Positions 15,461 to 25,500 of a stretch of 64,000 bases of DNA are shown here, piece by piece; within the stretch, counting starts at the first letter, position 1; each line of letters opens with the position of its first letter. Origin of the DNA: Planctomycetaceae bacterium. Its GTDB lineage: Bacteria > Planctomycetota > Planctomycetia > Planctomycetales > Planctomycetaceae. Made by a program: the position numbers and the translations under genes. The notes below the pieces were generated by a model, which saw only the letters and a program-made list of their open reading frames with translations, was not told where the DNA came from and did no database searches. Location of the stretch: positions 1 through 64,000 of the forward strand of contig JAGQQG010000002.1 in the NCBI GenBank assembly GCA_020426325.1, in the 5' to 3' direction.

Positions 15461-17281
15461 ATGCCGGTCAAAGTTCGCTGCCGCGGGTGTGAAAAGGTCC
15501 TCAACGCGCCGGATCAGGCACGGGGGAAGGTCGTTAAATGTCCGCACTGTCAGACTAAGCTGAAGGTCCCTGACGGGAAGTCCACCCCTGCGAAGCAGCC
15601 CGCCGCTAAGCAACCGGCTGCCAAGCCTGAGAGGAAGGTCTCTACCAAAGCACCGGGAAAGAAGGGAAAGTCGAGCGGCCCGCCTCTGAGCGAGACGGAA
15701 CTTTTCGCGAATCTTGATTTTGGCAAGGCAGAAGACACCGAACACCGGATCTGTCCATATTGTGCGACAGAACTTGAGGAAGACCGCGATGTCTGTCCCG
15801 GCTGTGGCATGAATGTTGCCTTGGGCCAGATGGACAAACGCGAAGCCAAGCGTCGCAGCCGCAGAGGGCCGGATCCGGCCAAGTTCTACAAAGCGGCCTG
15901 GACGGATTCGTTTCAGTTTGTGAAGGAACACAAAGGGCTCGCGCTGCGGACAGGCTCGTACCTCACGATCTTCACCGTGCTCTGTTGGTCGTGCTTCTAC
16001 ATGTACGATGAAGTCTGCGTGAACGGACCGCCCAAGTTCTTCTGGGCCTGCTGTACGTTCATAAGTGCAATGGGTTTGCCGGGATGGTTCTTCTTCCTGT
16101 CGATGAAGATCGTTGACTATTCGATCATCAAGGGGACGAAGTTAGACCGTATCCACTTTGACTTCTTCCAATGCGTAACGCTGGGGATGCGGACGATCTT
16201 CTGGCCTCTGGTCATGCTGATTCCTGTATTCCCTTTAGCGGTACTGTTTCAGCCAAAGGTGTTGCTTCTTCCTTTATGGCCGATTGTCAAGTTCCTCTTT
16301 CCAAGCGTGACATGGTCACTCGATGAGTTTCGGAATGTGTTTATCTTTTTGGGTGTCCTTGGATTCGTTCCATTGGTCATGCTTCCGCTGGCCATTCCAC
16401 ACATGACGGCCAAGTACACCTACAAGGCCTGGATCCTGTGGGAGATGATCAAGGTCTTCGGTAAGAATGCCGCTCCCGCGCTGTATTGGGTCTTCCTGGC
16501 ACTCGTGACGCTCATTCTGCCTTTTGGAGCCATCTTTGGCGCGATTCAGTTTTATGGCGGAGGTCTGAATCCCTACTACAACGAGCATTTCACCGGGTTG
16601 ACCAACTCGATGCTCACGCCTGTCTTTGCAGCGATGGACATGGACCCCGAGGGATGGATGTACTCAGCGGCCATCGCGCTCCTGCGATTCGGCCTGGCGT
16701 TTGTGGTTGCGGTTCCGCTGTTCCTCGTGGCCGGGTTTCCGATTCTCTTTCTGATGAGGGCGAATGGTCTGCTGGCTTACTACCGTCAGCAGTACCTCGA
16801 CCTCGTGATGAAAATGGGGACCAACACACCAGCGGGATTCTGGGTGCGAATGCTGGCCTTTCTGGTGGACGTGCTGCTCTTTCCCCTCGCGAGCTTCATC
16901 GTGACGAAGGAGCGACGCATTCTGTTGATCGCACAGTTTTTGAACGGAATCGCAGTGGCCGGTTATTTGCTGTTTGGAGTTGAATTCACCAAAGCCCTGA
17001 TGGCCCCCGTCTGGCTTTCGTATAACTACTGGATGTACTTCGCTGCTCAAGAGGCGACCACACAGCGAACCACAATCGGCAAGGATGCTTTCGGCCTGAT
17101 CGTCTCGACACAAGAGGACAAGAAGATGGGTCTTCGTGAAGCGACGATCCGTCTGGCATGTACTGCTGCGTCTCTGGTAACACTTGGTTTGGGCTTTCTG
17201 GTCTGTGCTTTTCATCCTCAGAAGAAAGCCTTGCATGACATGCTGTCCAAGACCAAAGTGGTCTGGCAGGGGGACCGTTGA
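15461..17281 (+). CDS. Zinc-ribbon / RDD-domain multi-pass membrane protein
   Basis: A 606-residue protein. Residues 1-40 form one zinc ribbon (CRGC ... CPHC) and residues about 98-117 a second (CPYC ... CPGC), separated by a Lys/Ala/Pro-rich linker. About eight hydrophobic segments follow between residues 160 and 470. The last 150 residues match an RDD domain: GFWVRMLAFLVD with its Arg and Asp, and a closing KKALHDMLSKTKVV. RDD proteins are integral membrane proteins of mostly unknown function, with ion or metabolite transport suggested for some. The first ribbon resembles those fused to many planctomycete membrane proteins. It looks monocistronic. Confidence 0.75.
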   Translation: MPVKVRCRGCEKVLNAPDQARGKVVKCPHCQTKLKVPDGKSTPAKQPAAKQPAAKPERKVSTKAPGKKGKSSGPPLSETELFANLDFGKAEDTEHRICPYCATELEEDRDVCPGCGMNVALGQMDKREAKRRSRRGPDPAKFYKAAWTDSFQFVKEHKGLALRTGSYLTIFTVLCWSCFYMYDEVCVNGPPKFFWACCTFISAMGLPGWFFFLSMKIVDYSIIKGTKLDRIHFDFFQCVTLGMRTIFWPLVMLIPVFPLAVLFQPKVLLLPLWPIVKFLFPSVTWSLDEFRNVFIFLGVLGFVPLVMLPLAIPHMTAKYTYKAWILWEMIKVFGKNAAPALYWVFLALVTLILPFGAIFGAIQFYGGGLNPYYNEHFTGLTNSMLTPVFAAMDMDPEGWMYSAAIALLRFGLAFVVAVPLFLVAGFPILFLMRANGLLAYYRQQYLDLVMKMGTNTPAGFWVRMLAFLVDVLLFPLASFIVTKERRILLIAQFLNGIAVAGYLLFGVEFTKALMAPVWLSYNYWMYFAAQEATTQRTTIGKDAFGLIVSTQEDKKMGLREATIRLACTAASLVTLGLGFLVCAFHPQKKALHDMLSKTKVVWQGDR

Positions 17282-17355
17282 GAACCAATCGATGAGGCGT
17301 GAGGTTCTGCCCGTCAGGACAATTTGTTCGCCGCAACTGCTTAATTGACACCGTC

Positions 17356-17385
17356 TTGACCGGTTTCCGGCGGCTGACCTATACT
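17356..17385 (+). promoter_or_regulatory. Candidate sigma-70-type promoter
   Basis: TTGACC (17356-17361) and TATACT (17380-17385) are separated by 18 bases, each matching consensus at five of six positions. It lies 127 bp upstream of the TPR-like membrane protein gene at 17512. Confidence 0.5.
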
Positions 17386-17511
17386 CACCCGCAGCTCGGC
17401 AAAGTTGACGCATTTTCGCGCGCCGGGTGAACGTCGCGCAGGTCTCCCATCTGCCGATGATCCATCTCAGTTGGCCGGTCCGAGGGAGCGGGCAAGGTAA
17501 ATGCAGCGTCC

Positions 17512-18441
17512 ATGAAGAGCGAACATCGTCACGAACTGGCAGAGAACGACCTCAGCAAGGTTCTGGGGCAAGGGGTTCAGAAACTCGACGAACACCAGAA
17601 TACGATTCTGTCAGTCGCAGTCGTCGTGGCTCTGATTGCAGCGGCCCTCATCTACTGGACGCGGATGTCGCGTTTCGAGCGATCCAGCGGTTGGGCACAA
17701 CTTGCTGCGAGCAGCTCTCCCGAAGACTTCATGAATGTGGCTGAGGCTCACGCTGGCTCGGCAGTCGGCGACTGGGCGCGGCTGCGAGCGGGGGACGGTT
17801 TTCTGCAGGAAGGAATCCGGCTGTCAATCACCGATCGCCCGGCCAGTACGGAACGTCTCGAGCAGGCGAAAGAAGCCTTTGAAGCACTCACCCCACAGAA
17901 GACCCTGCCAGCCATTCGCGAACAGGCCATGAACGGGCTGGCGGTCACGCTGGAATCACTCTCGACCGGCGACACCGAGCCGGCCATCGCCGCCTATCAG
18001 AACCTGCTCACTGCATTTCCAGAGTCACGCTTCAAATCCTGGGCCGAGGATCGGATCGACGCTCTCAAGCTGGGGAGCACTCAGGACTTTTACGCCTGGT
18101 TCCATCAACAGAATCCCAAGCCGGCTGACATGCCTCTTCCGAACGATCAGCTCGGTGGCGGTTCGAGTCCGCTGGAGTCTCTGTTGCCTGAGTCTGGTCT
18201 GGGCAATCTCAACATCGGTGACGAGCCTTTCACGCCTCCGATGGCAGAAGATGGGGAGGACTCCACTTCGGACGGGAGTGATGTCAATCCGTTTGAACCG
18301 GAATCGACCAGCGAAACGAACGAGTCCGAAACCGACTCTGAAACAAACGAGCCTGAAGCCAACACCGACGAAGCTCCTGCAGCGGAGCAGACTCCTGCTT
18401 CAGCTGACGAGGAAGCCGAATCTCCTGCACCGGGCGAATAG
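17512..18441 (+). CDS. Single-pass membrane protein with a TPR-like region and acidic tail
   Basis: A 309-residue protein: a cytoplasmic N-terminus of about 30 residues, one transmembrane helix (about 32-49, TILSVAVVVALIAAALIYW), then a helical region to about 190 resembling the tetratricopeptide-like domain of YfgM/anchored TPR proteins (EQAKEAFEAL, EPAIAAYQNLLTAFPES). The C-terminal third is low-complexity, rich in Glu, Ser, Asp and Pro. YfgM-type proteins help periplasmic folding; that role is only an analogy. It is the first gene of a co-directional run through hemW. Confidence 0.7.
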   Translation: MKSEHRHELAENDLSKVLGQGVQKLDEHQNTILSVAVVVALIAAALIYWTRMSRFERSSGWAQLAASSSPEDFMNVAEAHAGSAVGDWARLRAGDGFLQEGIRLSITDRPASTERLEQAKEAFEALTPQKTLPAIREQAMNGLAVTLESLSTGDTEPAIAAYQNLLTAFPESRFKSWAEDRIDALKLGSTQDFYAWFHQQNPKPADMPLPNDQLGGGSSPLESLLPESGLGNLNIGDEPFTPPMAEDGEDSTSDGSDVNPFEPESTSETNESETDSETNEPEANTDEAPAAEQTPASADEEAESPAPGE

Positions 18442-18495
18442 TTCTCTCGCAATGGTCACACATTTCCTATGCGTGGCTGAACGAGCCATGTGACG

Positions 18496-19497
18496 ATGAG
18501 TGACGAACTCTCTGCCGAGTCCGCCTTGCATACCGTGGAGGCCCGCGCTCATGGCTGGCGGCTCGATCATTACCTGGCTCGGCTGTATCCCAATTACAGC
18601 CGCGTGCTCCTGCAGCGGGCTGTCTCGGACGGCAGCGTTCAGCTGAACGGACTGCCGGCCAAACCGTCACGTCGTCTGCGGGTGAACGATCGCATCTCGA
18701 TCAAACTGCCGGAGGAACCCGACTACACGGTCGCGCCTGAGGATCTGCCGCTCGATATCCTGCACGAGGATGAGTGGCTGATCGTCGTCAACAAGGCCCC
18801 CGGAATGATCGTGCATCCGGGACGCGGGAACACTCAGGGGACCCTGGCCGCGGCACTGCAGTTCCACTTCGACACACTCAGCGACGTCGCCGGACAACAC
18901 CGGCCGGGCATCGTGCATCGCCTCGACCGGGACACGTCAGGTGTGCTCGTCATCGCGAAGGATAATCAGGTGCATCACCGTTTGAGTCGACAGTTCGAGC
19001 AGCGAACCGTCAGCAAACAGTACCGCGCCATCGTACGCGGTGTCATCGAGCGGGACAGTGACTGGATCGAGACTTTCGTCCGGGTGAATCCCCATCATCG
19101 CGAGAAGATGATGGTCTGTGATGAGGGAGGCAATGCTCGGCCCGCGTCCACGTTTTACGAGGTCGACCAGCGGTTCGACGGCTTCACTTCGGTGCGTCTG
19201 TTCCCCAAGACGGGACGGACGCATCAGCTGCGGGTCCACATGACGCATCTGGGGCATCCCATCATCGCAGACCGTCAATACGGAGGGGGCGACCGTCTGC
19301 GGCTCTGTGAACTCGCGGCAGACGCGACAGCGGGCGACGAAGACGATACCCTGATCGAAAGACAGGCCCTGCATGCCTGGCGGCTGGCGTTTCAGCACCC
19401 GGCGACAAACGAGTCCGTCGAGTTTGTCGCCCCGTTGCCGCATGACATGCAGCAGACCCTCGCTGCCCTTGAACAATACCGATCGTTGAAGACATAG
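18496..19497 (+). CDS. RluA-family pseudouridine synthase
   Basis: A 333-residue enzyme converting uridine to pseudouridine in ribosomal RNA. An S4 RNA-binding domain occupies about residues 15-75 and the catalytic domain follows with HRLDRDTSGVLVIAKD, whose first Asp (about residue 144) is the nucleophile. The later motif FPKTGRTHQLRVHMTHLGHPIIADRQYGG is typical of the RluC/RluD branch. The ATG at 18496 is used; a GTG two codons upstream is possible, and neither has a clear SD. The FAH-family gene starts 16 bp downstream, suggesting an operon. Confidence 0.93.
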   Translation: MSDELSAESALHTVEARAHGWRLDHYLARLYPNYSRVLLQRAVSDGSVQLNGLPAKPSRRLRVNDRISIKLPEEPDYTVAPEDLPLDILHEDEWLIVVNKAPGMIVHPGRGNTQGTLAAALQFHFDTLSDVAGQHRPGIVHRLDRDTSGVLVIAKDNQVHHRLSRQFEQRTVSKQYRAIVRGVIERDSDWIETFVRVNPHHREKMMVCDEGGNARPASTFYEVDQRFDGFTSVRLFPKTGRTHQLRVHMTHLGHPIIADRQYGGGDRLRLCELAADATAGDEDDTLIERQALHAWRLAFQHPATNESVEFVAPLPHDMQQTLAALEQYRSLKT

Positions 19498-19513
19498 GCC
19501 CCGATTCGCTTCC

Positions 19514-20398
19514 ATGAAACTTGCCAAGATTCGTTTTGCTGACGGCACCGTGCGTGTGGCTGTCGTTGATACTGATGCCAATGAGGCCCGTGTGCTCGAC
19601 CTGATGCAGATCGAGAACTGTCACACACTCGCGGACGTACTTCACAGTCCCGATCCGGCCGGACTGGCGAACTTTCTGATCGATCCCAATGTGGCACCGC
19701 TCGACCTCTCGTCGGTGACGTTCGCTGCTCCCATTAACCGGCAGGAAGTCTGGGCAGCGGGTGTGACTTACAAGCGCAGCCAGACGGCCCGCATGGAAGA
19801 GTCCGAGTCGGCAGCGACCCATTACGATCGGGTCTACACGGCTCCCCGGCCTGAGTTGTTCTTCAAAGGCATGGCCAACCGGATGAGCGGTCCACACGAA
19901 CCGGTCCGGGTAAGAGCAGACAGTCAGTGGAGCGTCCCGGAACCTGAATTCACGCTCGTCATCAACCCGAAGATGAAGATCGTGGGCTACACCATCGGCA
20001 ACGACATGTCGGCCCGCGACATCGAAGGAGAAAACCCGCTTTACCTTCCACAGGCCAAAGTCTATCGCCAGTGCTGTGCACTCGGTCCGGTGATCCGTCT
20101 GGCCAACGAACCGCTCGTGCTGGAGGAAACACACATCACACTGACGATCCGCCGCGACGGTGAAAACGTTTTCCAGGACAGCACGTCACTCGGCCAATTG
20201 AACCGCTCGCTCGAAGAACTCGTCGACTGGCTCGGCCGCGAGAATGAGTTCCCGAACGGAGCCTTACTGCTGACCGGAACGGGCGTCGTGCCTCCGGATG
20301 AGTTCACCCTTGAAGATGGCGATCATGTCACGATCGAAATGACGGGTATTGGCAAGCTTGAAAACCCCGTGGTTAAGGATTCCCCAAGTCCGGCATGA
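19514..20398 (+). CDS. Fumarylacetoacetate hydrolase (FAH) family protein
   Basis: A 294-residue metal-dependent enzyme. The C-terminal FAH core carries the acidic metal ligands in [11 protein letters not shown] and the [27 protein letters not shown] block. The last stretch resembles 2-keto-3-deoxy-arabinonate dehydratase-like members more than classical fumarylacetoacetases, so a sugar-acid dehydratase role is my inference. Its stop overlaps the methyltransferase start by four bases, indicating translational coupling, though the two functions have no obvious link. Confidence 0.8.
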   Translation: MKLAKIRFADGTVRVAVVDTDANEARVLDLMQIENCHTLADVLHSPDPAGLANFLIDPNVAPLDLSSVTFAAPINRQEVWAAGVTYKRSQTARMEESESAATHYDRVYTAPRPELFFKGMANRMSGPHEPVRVRADSQWSVPEPEFTLVINPKMKIVGYTIGNDMSARDIEGENPLYLPQAKVYRQCCALGPVIRLANEPLVLEETHITLTIRRDGENVFQDSTSLGQLNRSLEELVDWLGRENEFPNGALLLTGTGVVPPDEFTLEDGDHVTIEMTGIGKLENPVVKDSPSPA

Positions 20399-21405
20399 CG
20401 CAACGAACTCACACTCTGTCTACAGACGTGATCAACCGGGTGCACCAGCAGGACTGCATCAGCGGGATGCAGGCGCTGCCGGATGGTAGCGTTGATCTGG
20501 CGTTCGCTGATCCGCCGTTCAACATCGGGTATCAGTACGATGTCTATGAGGACAGGCTGAAAGCAGAAGAGTACCTCGAATGGAGCCGTGCATGGATCGG
20601 TGAGGTCGCGCGCGTGCTCAAGTCGAATGGCACGTTCTGGCTGGCCATCGGGGATGAGTTTGCGGCTGAGCTCAAGGTGCTGATGCAGCGGGAACTCGGT
20701 CTGTGCTGTCGCAGCTGGGTCATCTGGTATTACACGTTCGGCGTGAACTGCAAGCAGAAGTTCAGCCGTTCACATGCACACCTGTTTCACATGGTGAAGG
20801 ACCCGCAGGACTTCACCTTCAACGCAGACGATCCGGGCATTCGTGTCCCTTCAGCGAGACAGCTTGTGTACGGCGACAAACGGGCCAACCCACAGGGGCG
20901 ACTGCCGGACGACACATGGATCGTCCCGGATCCGGAGGCTGCTCTGCACTTCGCTGCGCACGACGGCTTCGTGCTCCGCCCGCAGGACGCAGCCGAATCG
21001 TTCGACCCCGGACATGACACATGGTACTACCCTCGTGTTAACGGGACCTTCAAGGAACGCAAAGGATGGCACGGCTGTCAGATGCCGGAACAGATTCTCG
21101 GCCGCATCATCCGGGCGTGCTCGCATGAGGGAGACGTGGTCCTCGACCCCTTCACGGGGAGCGGGACGACGCTCGCAGTGGCTAAGAAACTTGGTCGCCA
21201 GTTCATTGGTTTTGAACTCTCCGAACAGTATGCGGAGCGTGCGATCGAACGCATTGAAAGCGTCAACACAGGTGATCCGTTGGAAGGTGTCGAGAATCCG
21301 TTGACCAGTGCCCCTTCAACCAGCAACGGCGTCCGACTGGATGACCGCGAGAAACGTCGCCCGGCCCCCAAGGCGTCTCGACAGAAGACGCTCGATTTGA
21401 AGTGA
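20395..21405 (+). CDS. Orphan beta-class DNA methyltransferase (probably N6-adenine)
   Basis: A 336-residue SAM-dependent DNA methyltransferase. Catalytic motif IV is DPPF at residues 39-42, and the SAM-binding motif [10 protein letters not shown], lies later at 251-259, the IV-before-I order of the beta class. DPPF favours N6-adenine over N4-cytosine, where SPPY is usual. The region between the motifs (about 120-240) should hold the target recognition element. No restriction endonuclease or specificity gene is next to it. It overlaps the FAH gene by four bases and its stop overlaps the hemW GTG, so it is embedded in a housekeeping operon. The C-terminal 35 residues are basic. Confidence 0.88.
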   Translation: MTQRTHTLSTDVINRVHQQDCISGMQALPDGSVDLAFADPPFNIGYQYDVYEDRLKAEEYLEWSRAWIGEVARVLKSNGTFWLAIGDEFAAELKVLMQRELGLCCRSWVIWYYTFGVNCKQKFSRSHAHLFHMVKDPQDFTFNADDPGIRVPSARQLVYGDKRANPQGRLPDDTWIVPDPEAALHFAAHDGFVLRPQDAAESFDPGHDTWYYPRVNGTFKERKGWHGCQMPEQILGRIIRACSHEGDVVLDPFTGSGTTLAVAKKLGRQFIGFELSEQYAERAIERIESVNTGDPLEGVENPLTSAPSTSNGVRLDDREKRRPAPKASRQKTLDLK

Positions 21406-22541
21406 CTGTATCGTTCACTCCGCCGAGTGCTGCTTACGTGCATGTGCCGTTCTGTCGGCATCGATGTGGATACTGCGACTTTCCGCTAATCGCGGGGCGG
21501 GATGATCTGATCGCTGACTATCTGCGTGCTTTGAGGGTGGAACTCTCTGAAGTGAGCGAGCACCCTGAGTTACAGACGCTGTTCTTCGGCGGAGGCACGC
21601 CGACTCATCTGTCGCCTGACCAATTGAGACGTCTGTTTTCGATCGTGTATGAAAAGTTTCGGCTGGCGGATGGCGTGGAGATGAGTGTCGAAGCCAATCC
21701 GCTGGACCTGGATGACGCGACAATTGATGTGCTTGTCGAGGCGGGGGTGAATCGCGTGAGTCTGGGGGCACAGTCGTTTGACCTGGTAGCTTTGTCCGTG
21801 CTGGAACGTGACCATCAGCCGGACGATATCGGTGATGTCACCCACAGGCTCCGCGAACATGGAATCACGAACCAGGCAATCGACCTCATCTTCGGAGTGC
21901 CGGGACAGTCATTGGAGGTGTGGGAACGGACCCTCGATGCAGCGATCTCGCTGGAGATCGAGCATGTTTCGACGTATGGACTGACATACGAGAAAGGGAC
22001 TGCGTTCTGGAGTCGACGTTCAGCAGGAGCATTGCAGCCCGTTGAGGAGGAGATGGAGCGAGCAATGTACGCATCTGCGATGGAGCGACTGTCGTCTGGC
22101 GGATTTGTCCACTACGAGATCTCGAACTTCGCACGACCGGGGTACGAGTGCAGGCACAACCGGGTGTACTGGCAGGGGGACGAATTCTACGGTTTCGGTC
22201 CGGGGGCAGCTCGCTATCTGAGCGGCACACGTTCGACGGCTCATCGCAGCGTGACGAACTGGCTGAAACGCGTGCTTGCGGGAGAGTCGGGCATTGCGGA
22301 GTCCGAGACGCTGACACCGGAACAGCGGGCTCGCGAGGCGGTCATGCTGGGTCTGCGTCAGACGGCGGGCATCCATCTCGAAACATTTGAGCGACAGACC
22401 GGGTATGCCTTGCCGGAACTCGCTCCGCAGGCCTTGGACCGATTTCTCCAGTGCGGCTGGCTCGTCGAGGACAACGGCTTCGTCCGTTTGACGGACGAGG
22501 GGAGGTTCCTGGCCGATACGGTGACGGCGGAGTTTCTCTGA
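21402..22541 (+). CDS. hemW: HemW-like radical SAM protein
   Basis: A 379-residue radical SAM protein related to oxygen-independent coproporphyrinogen III oxidase. The cluster motif is [14 protein letters not shown] with Cys18, Cys22 and Cys25. [26 protein letters not shown] and DLIFGVPGQ are the conserved barrel motifs, and the HemW C-terminal domain is present ([13 protein letters not shown]). Known HemW proteins bind haem and act as haem chaperones rather than HemN oxidases; the missing extra HemN Cys fits HemW. Translation starts at a GTG overlapping the methyltransferase stop. Confidence 0.92.
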   Translation: MTVSFTPPSAAYVHVPFCRHRCGYCDFPLIAGRDDLIADYLRALRVELSEVSEHPELQTLFFGGGTPTHLSPDQLRRLFSIVYEKFRLADGVEMSVEANPLDLDDATIDVLVEAGVNRVSLGAQSFDLVALSVLERDHQPDDIGDVTHRLREHGITNQAIDLIFGVPGQSLEVWERTLDAAISLEIEHVSTYGLTYEKGTAFWSRRSAGALQPVEEEMERAMYASAMERLSSGGFVHYEISNFARPGYECRHNRVYWQGDEFYGFGPGAARYLSGTRSTAHRSVTNWLKRVLAGESGIAESETLTPEQRAREAVMLGLRQTAGIHLETFERQTGYALPELAPQALDRFLQCGWLVEDNGFVRLTDEGRFLADTVTAEFL

Positions 22542-22547
22542 GCCTCG

Positions 22548-25500
22548 TCAGTTTTCCTCAAGATCAGGAGGGCCATTAGGCGGCGGAGCCGGAAGCGGAG
22601 GTCTGCGGCCGACAGGCCGTTTGCGAGGCGATGCCGATTCGTCCTCGGTGGATGCCGGTTCTTTTTGTTCACCGAACGTGATGTTCAGATCTGTTGCTCC
22701 AAACGACAATTGCATTTCGGGTTCTTCGGGTGAAACACTCCAGCTGATCCCCCGTCGCGTTCCGTCCCCCTCTCCTTCAAAGAGCGTCTCGCCGGTATGC
22801 TTGTCGAGCAGCATCAACTCCAGATACTGATTACGACTCTGTCCGTCTGTCGATTGAAACCCGGACGCGAGCACCAGCATCGGCCATCTTCCGGGAAGTG
22901 ACGGGTCCACAATCTGCCTTGGGATCTCCCGGCTCCAGAGTTGCTCGTTCGTGCGGCGATCGAATGCACAGGCGATGCCATTGGCGACGTGCACATCGCG
23001 TGCTTGTTGCGGAAGCAATCCGGTGACATTCTGTGCCAGACCCCCTCGTCGATTTGTGAACAGGATCCACATGTCCGGCAGTCCCAGCACACTCATGCTG
23101 CGCACATCATCAGGCACATCGATGTTTGTCTCGAACAGGATTTCGCCGTCTTCGGCTCGCAGGAGGTTGACGCTTCCGTCTTTCTCGACGACGACGAGTT
23201 TCTGTCCATCCAGCGGCATCCATGCGATGAATCCGGGGAACGTTCGCTCCCAGATGTTGCGATCGGTCACCGGATCGTACATAGCCAACGAGACTCCTTC
23301 GGCCTCGCGTTGCCGGGTGAGAAACAGCCGGCCCCAGTCAGCGTCCTGCAAATTCTCTTCAAGAGTGCGGGGCAACTCTCGCGTTCCCAGAAACTCGCCG
23401 TCCGCGGCTCTGTAGAGATCGGTCTCTGTGGGGTCTGTCCGTGGACCTCGCGACACCAGCACGATGTATTCATCGTCAGCAAAGATCTCGCAACCACGAC
23501 GGACATCGTCGACATGCCAGAGTTCATCTCCCGAACAGGGATCGACCGCTGTGAGTGTCCCCCCCTGCTCATAGCAGAACACGTCATCTCCAACCGGACC
23601 GATGCTGCCGAAATACTCCTCATTCCCTTGATCAAACATGAGATCTGCCCGCAGACCTCTCCGGGCCTGCTGTGGTCGCACGACCGCTCCGCCGAAGACT
23701 GTCTGCCGGGAGAGGTCGATCACGGCCCCTTCGAGAATCGTTTTCGGTTGATTCCGAGTCAGCAGATTGAGGAGTTGAAACTGTTGTCCGTTGAAGATGA
23801 GGGTTCGATGGCCCCTCAGACGAGCATAGTTACTGTCCGGCAGACCGAGACCAGATCCCGACTGTACACGAATGGGATCTTCCATCTGCCCATCGCCGTC
23901 ATACACACTCAGCTGAGCATTCGGATGCAGCATGATGACTCCGGCGTGCAACAGCGGGTCGATCGGTCCGACACGTCGAAGCGGCATTGGGAACTGTCTT
24001 GTATTGAACTGAGACTTTGTGACATTGACGGGTTCGTTCGGCCAGTCGATCACTGAGTCCAGTGCTTCCACAAGTTGCTCGTCCTTGCTCCACGCTTCTG
24101 CCACTTCCGCGCCGGTCATGCCCTCCCACGTCTCCACGTCGGCAAACTCGCTGGCGAGTTCGTCAAGCAAGGATCGCACGAGCAGGCCCTGATCGTGTTC
24201 GGCATACAGACGAATGAGACGTGCCGTCGCATTCGCTCGTTGTAGGGTCGTCCCCTGTTGTCGACGACGGAGATACAGGGCCTCCGCACGCAAGGGGGCG
24301 TGCTCCGGATCGAGGAACTCGCTCAGGCTGTTCTCAGCTAGCTCACTTGCGGGATGTCGATCGAATGCGGAGAGGAAACGAGCCAGGATCTCCGTCCGTT
24401 TGGCGGAGACGGCCGCTTGCACCGTCTCTTCCAGTTGACGATCCAGTTCCTCACGGTCGACAGCCGGAGCCGCATCGTAAAGTCGAAGGAGCTGTCCCTG
24501 TACCCAACGGTCGAGTCTCACCGTGTGAGTGTCGTTCAAATGGACCTGCGTGTCGGCGATGTCATCGAAAGTCATCAGCTGCAGGTAACGCTGGAATGCT
24601 TCTTGAGTTTTGCCGATCGATTCGAGTCCGGTCGCCATCGTCCGCAGCAGTCGGATTCGTTGCACGGGATCGTCAGCGAGACGTTCGAGTTCGGGGACGA
24701 CCTCCTGGTTGGCAGCAAAGTCGCCCCGCAATCGCTCCAGCAGGGTGTCAACGACCAGTTGTTGCGTGCGGTCATCAGCTACTGCCGCGAGTGAGGTTCG
24801 CAAATCTTCGAGCCCCTCAGAGGTCAGCCCTGCATGGAGTCGCATCTCCCCTCGAACCGCTAACGCTGCCGGGTCGTTCGGGTTGGCTGCGAGGTCCGTT
24901 GCGAGTTGCTGATCGAGTTCCGCGAGCGACCGAAAACCGCGAATGTCTGTTGTGTTCTGAGTAAACAGCCTGCCATTGACGGCGACGAGGTTACCGAGTT
25001 CCGCCCCGGTCCTCATCGGCGATTGAACCAGCAAACGGCCGTCAGTCAGATCAATCGTGGCGATGCGACTCTCTTTTAGTGGAAGGTGATACAGGTCCCC
25101 CTCGCGGACTCCACGTCCGCCAGGTGAGTCGATGGGTAAGGACCAACGCACGTTGCCGGATTCGAGATCAACGGCTTCGAGTGATCGCTCTCCGATCAGT
25201 AGCACCGATCCGCGATGTACTCCGCCGAGCGAGAGCGTTCGTTGTCGTGGCCGAGACCAACGGGCTTTGCCGTCTTCCAGATTGAGGCAGTGCATCACCG
25301 CCTGATCAGGAGGAGCGATCAGAACAGAGCGATCCGCGATGACGGTCGAGGGACCATACCAACGCTCCTCAGCCAGAAGCGTATCGACAGACTCCATGTC
25401 AATCGTTGTTACTGATCCAGGAGGAAATCCGCGCCTCATGTGCAGATCGAACGGCTGCTGCTGGATCGTGTTGTATCGATGACCCCACACGAGGGTCCGC

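Noticed and set aside
22941-24056. Plus-strand frame of 371 codons
   Set aside because: Antisense to the giant propeller protein; sequence has no family resemblance.
24221-24964. Plus-strand frame of 247 codons
   Set aside because: Arg/Pro-rich antisense frame within the propeller gene; typical high-GC shadow.
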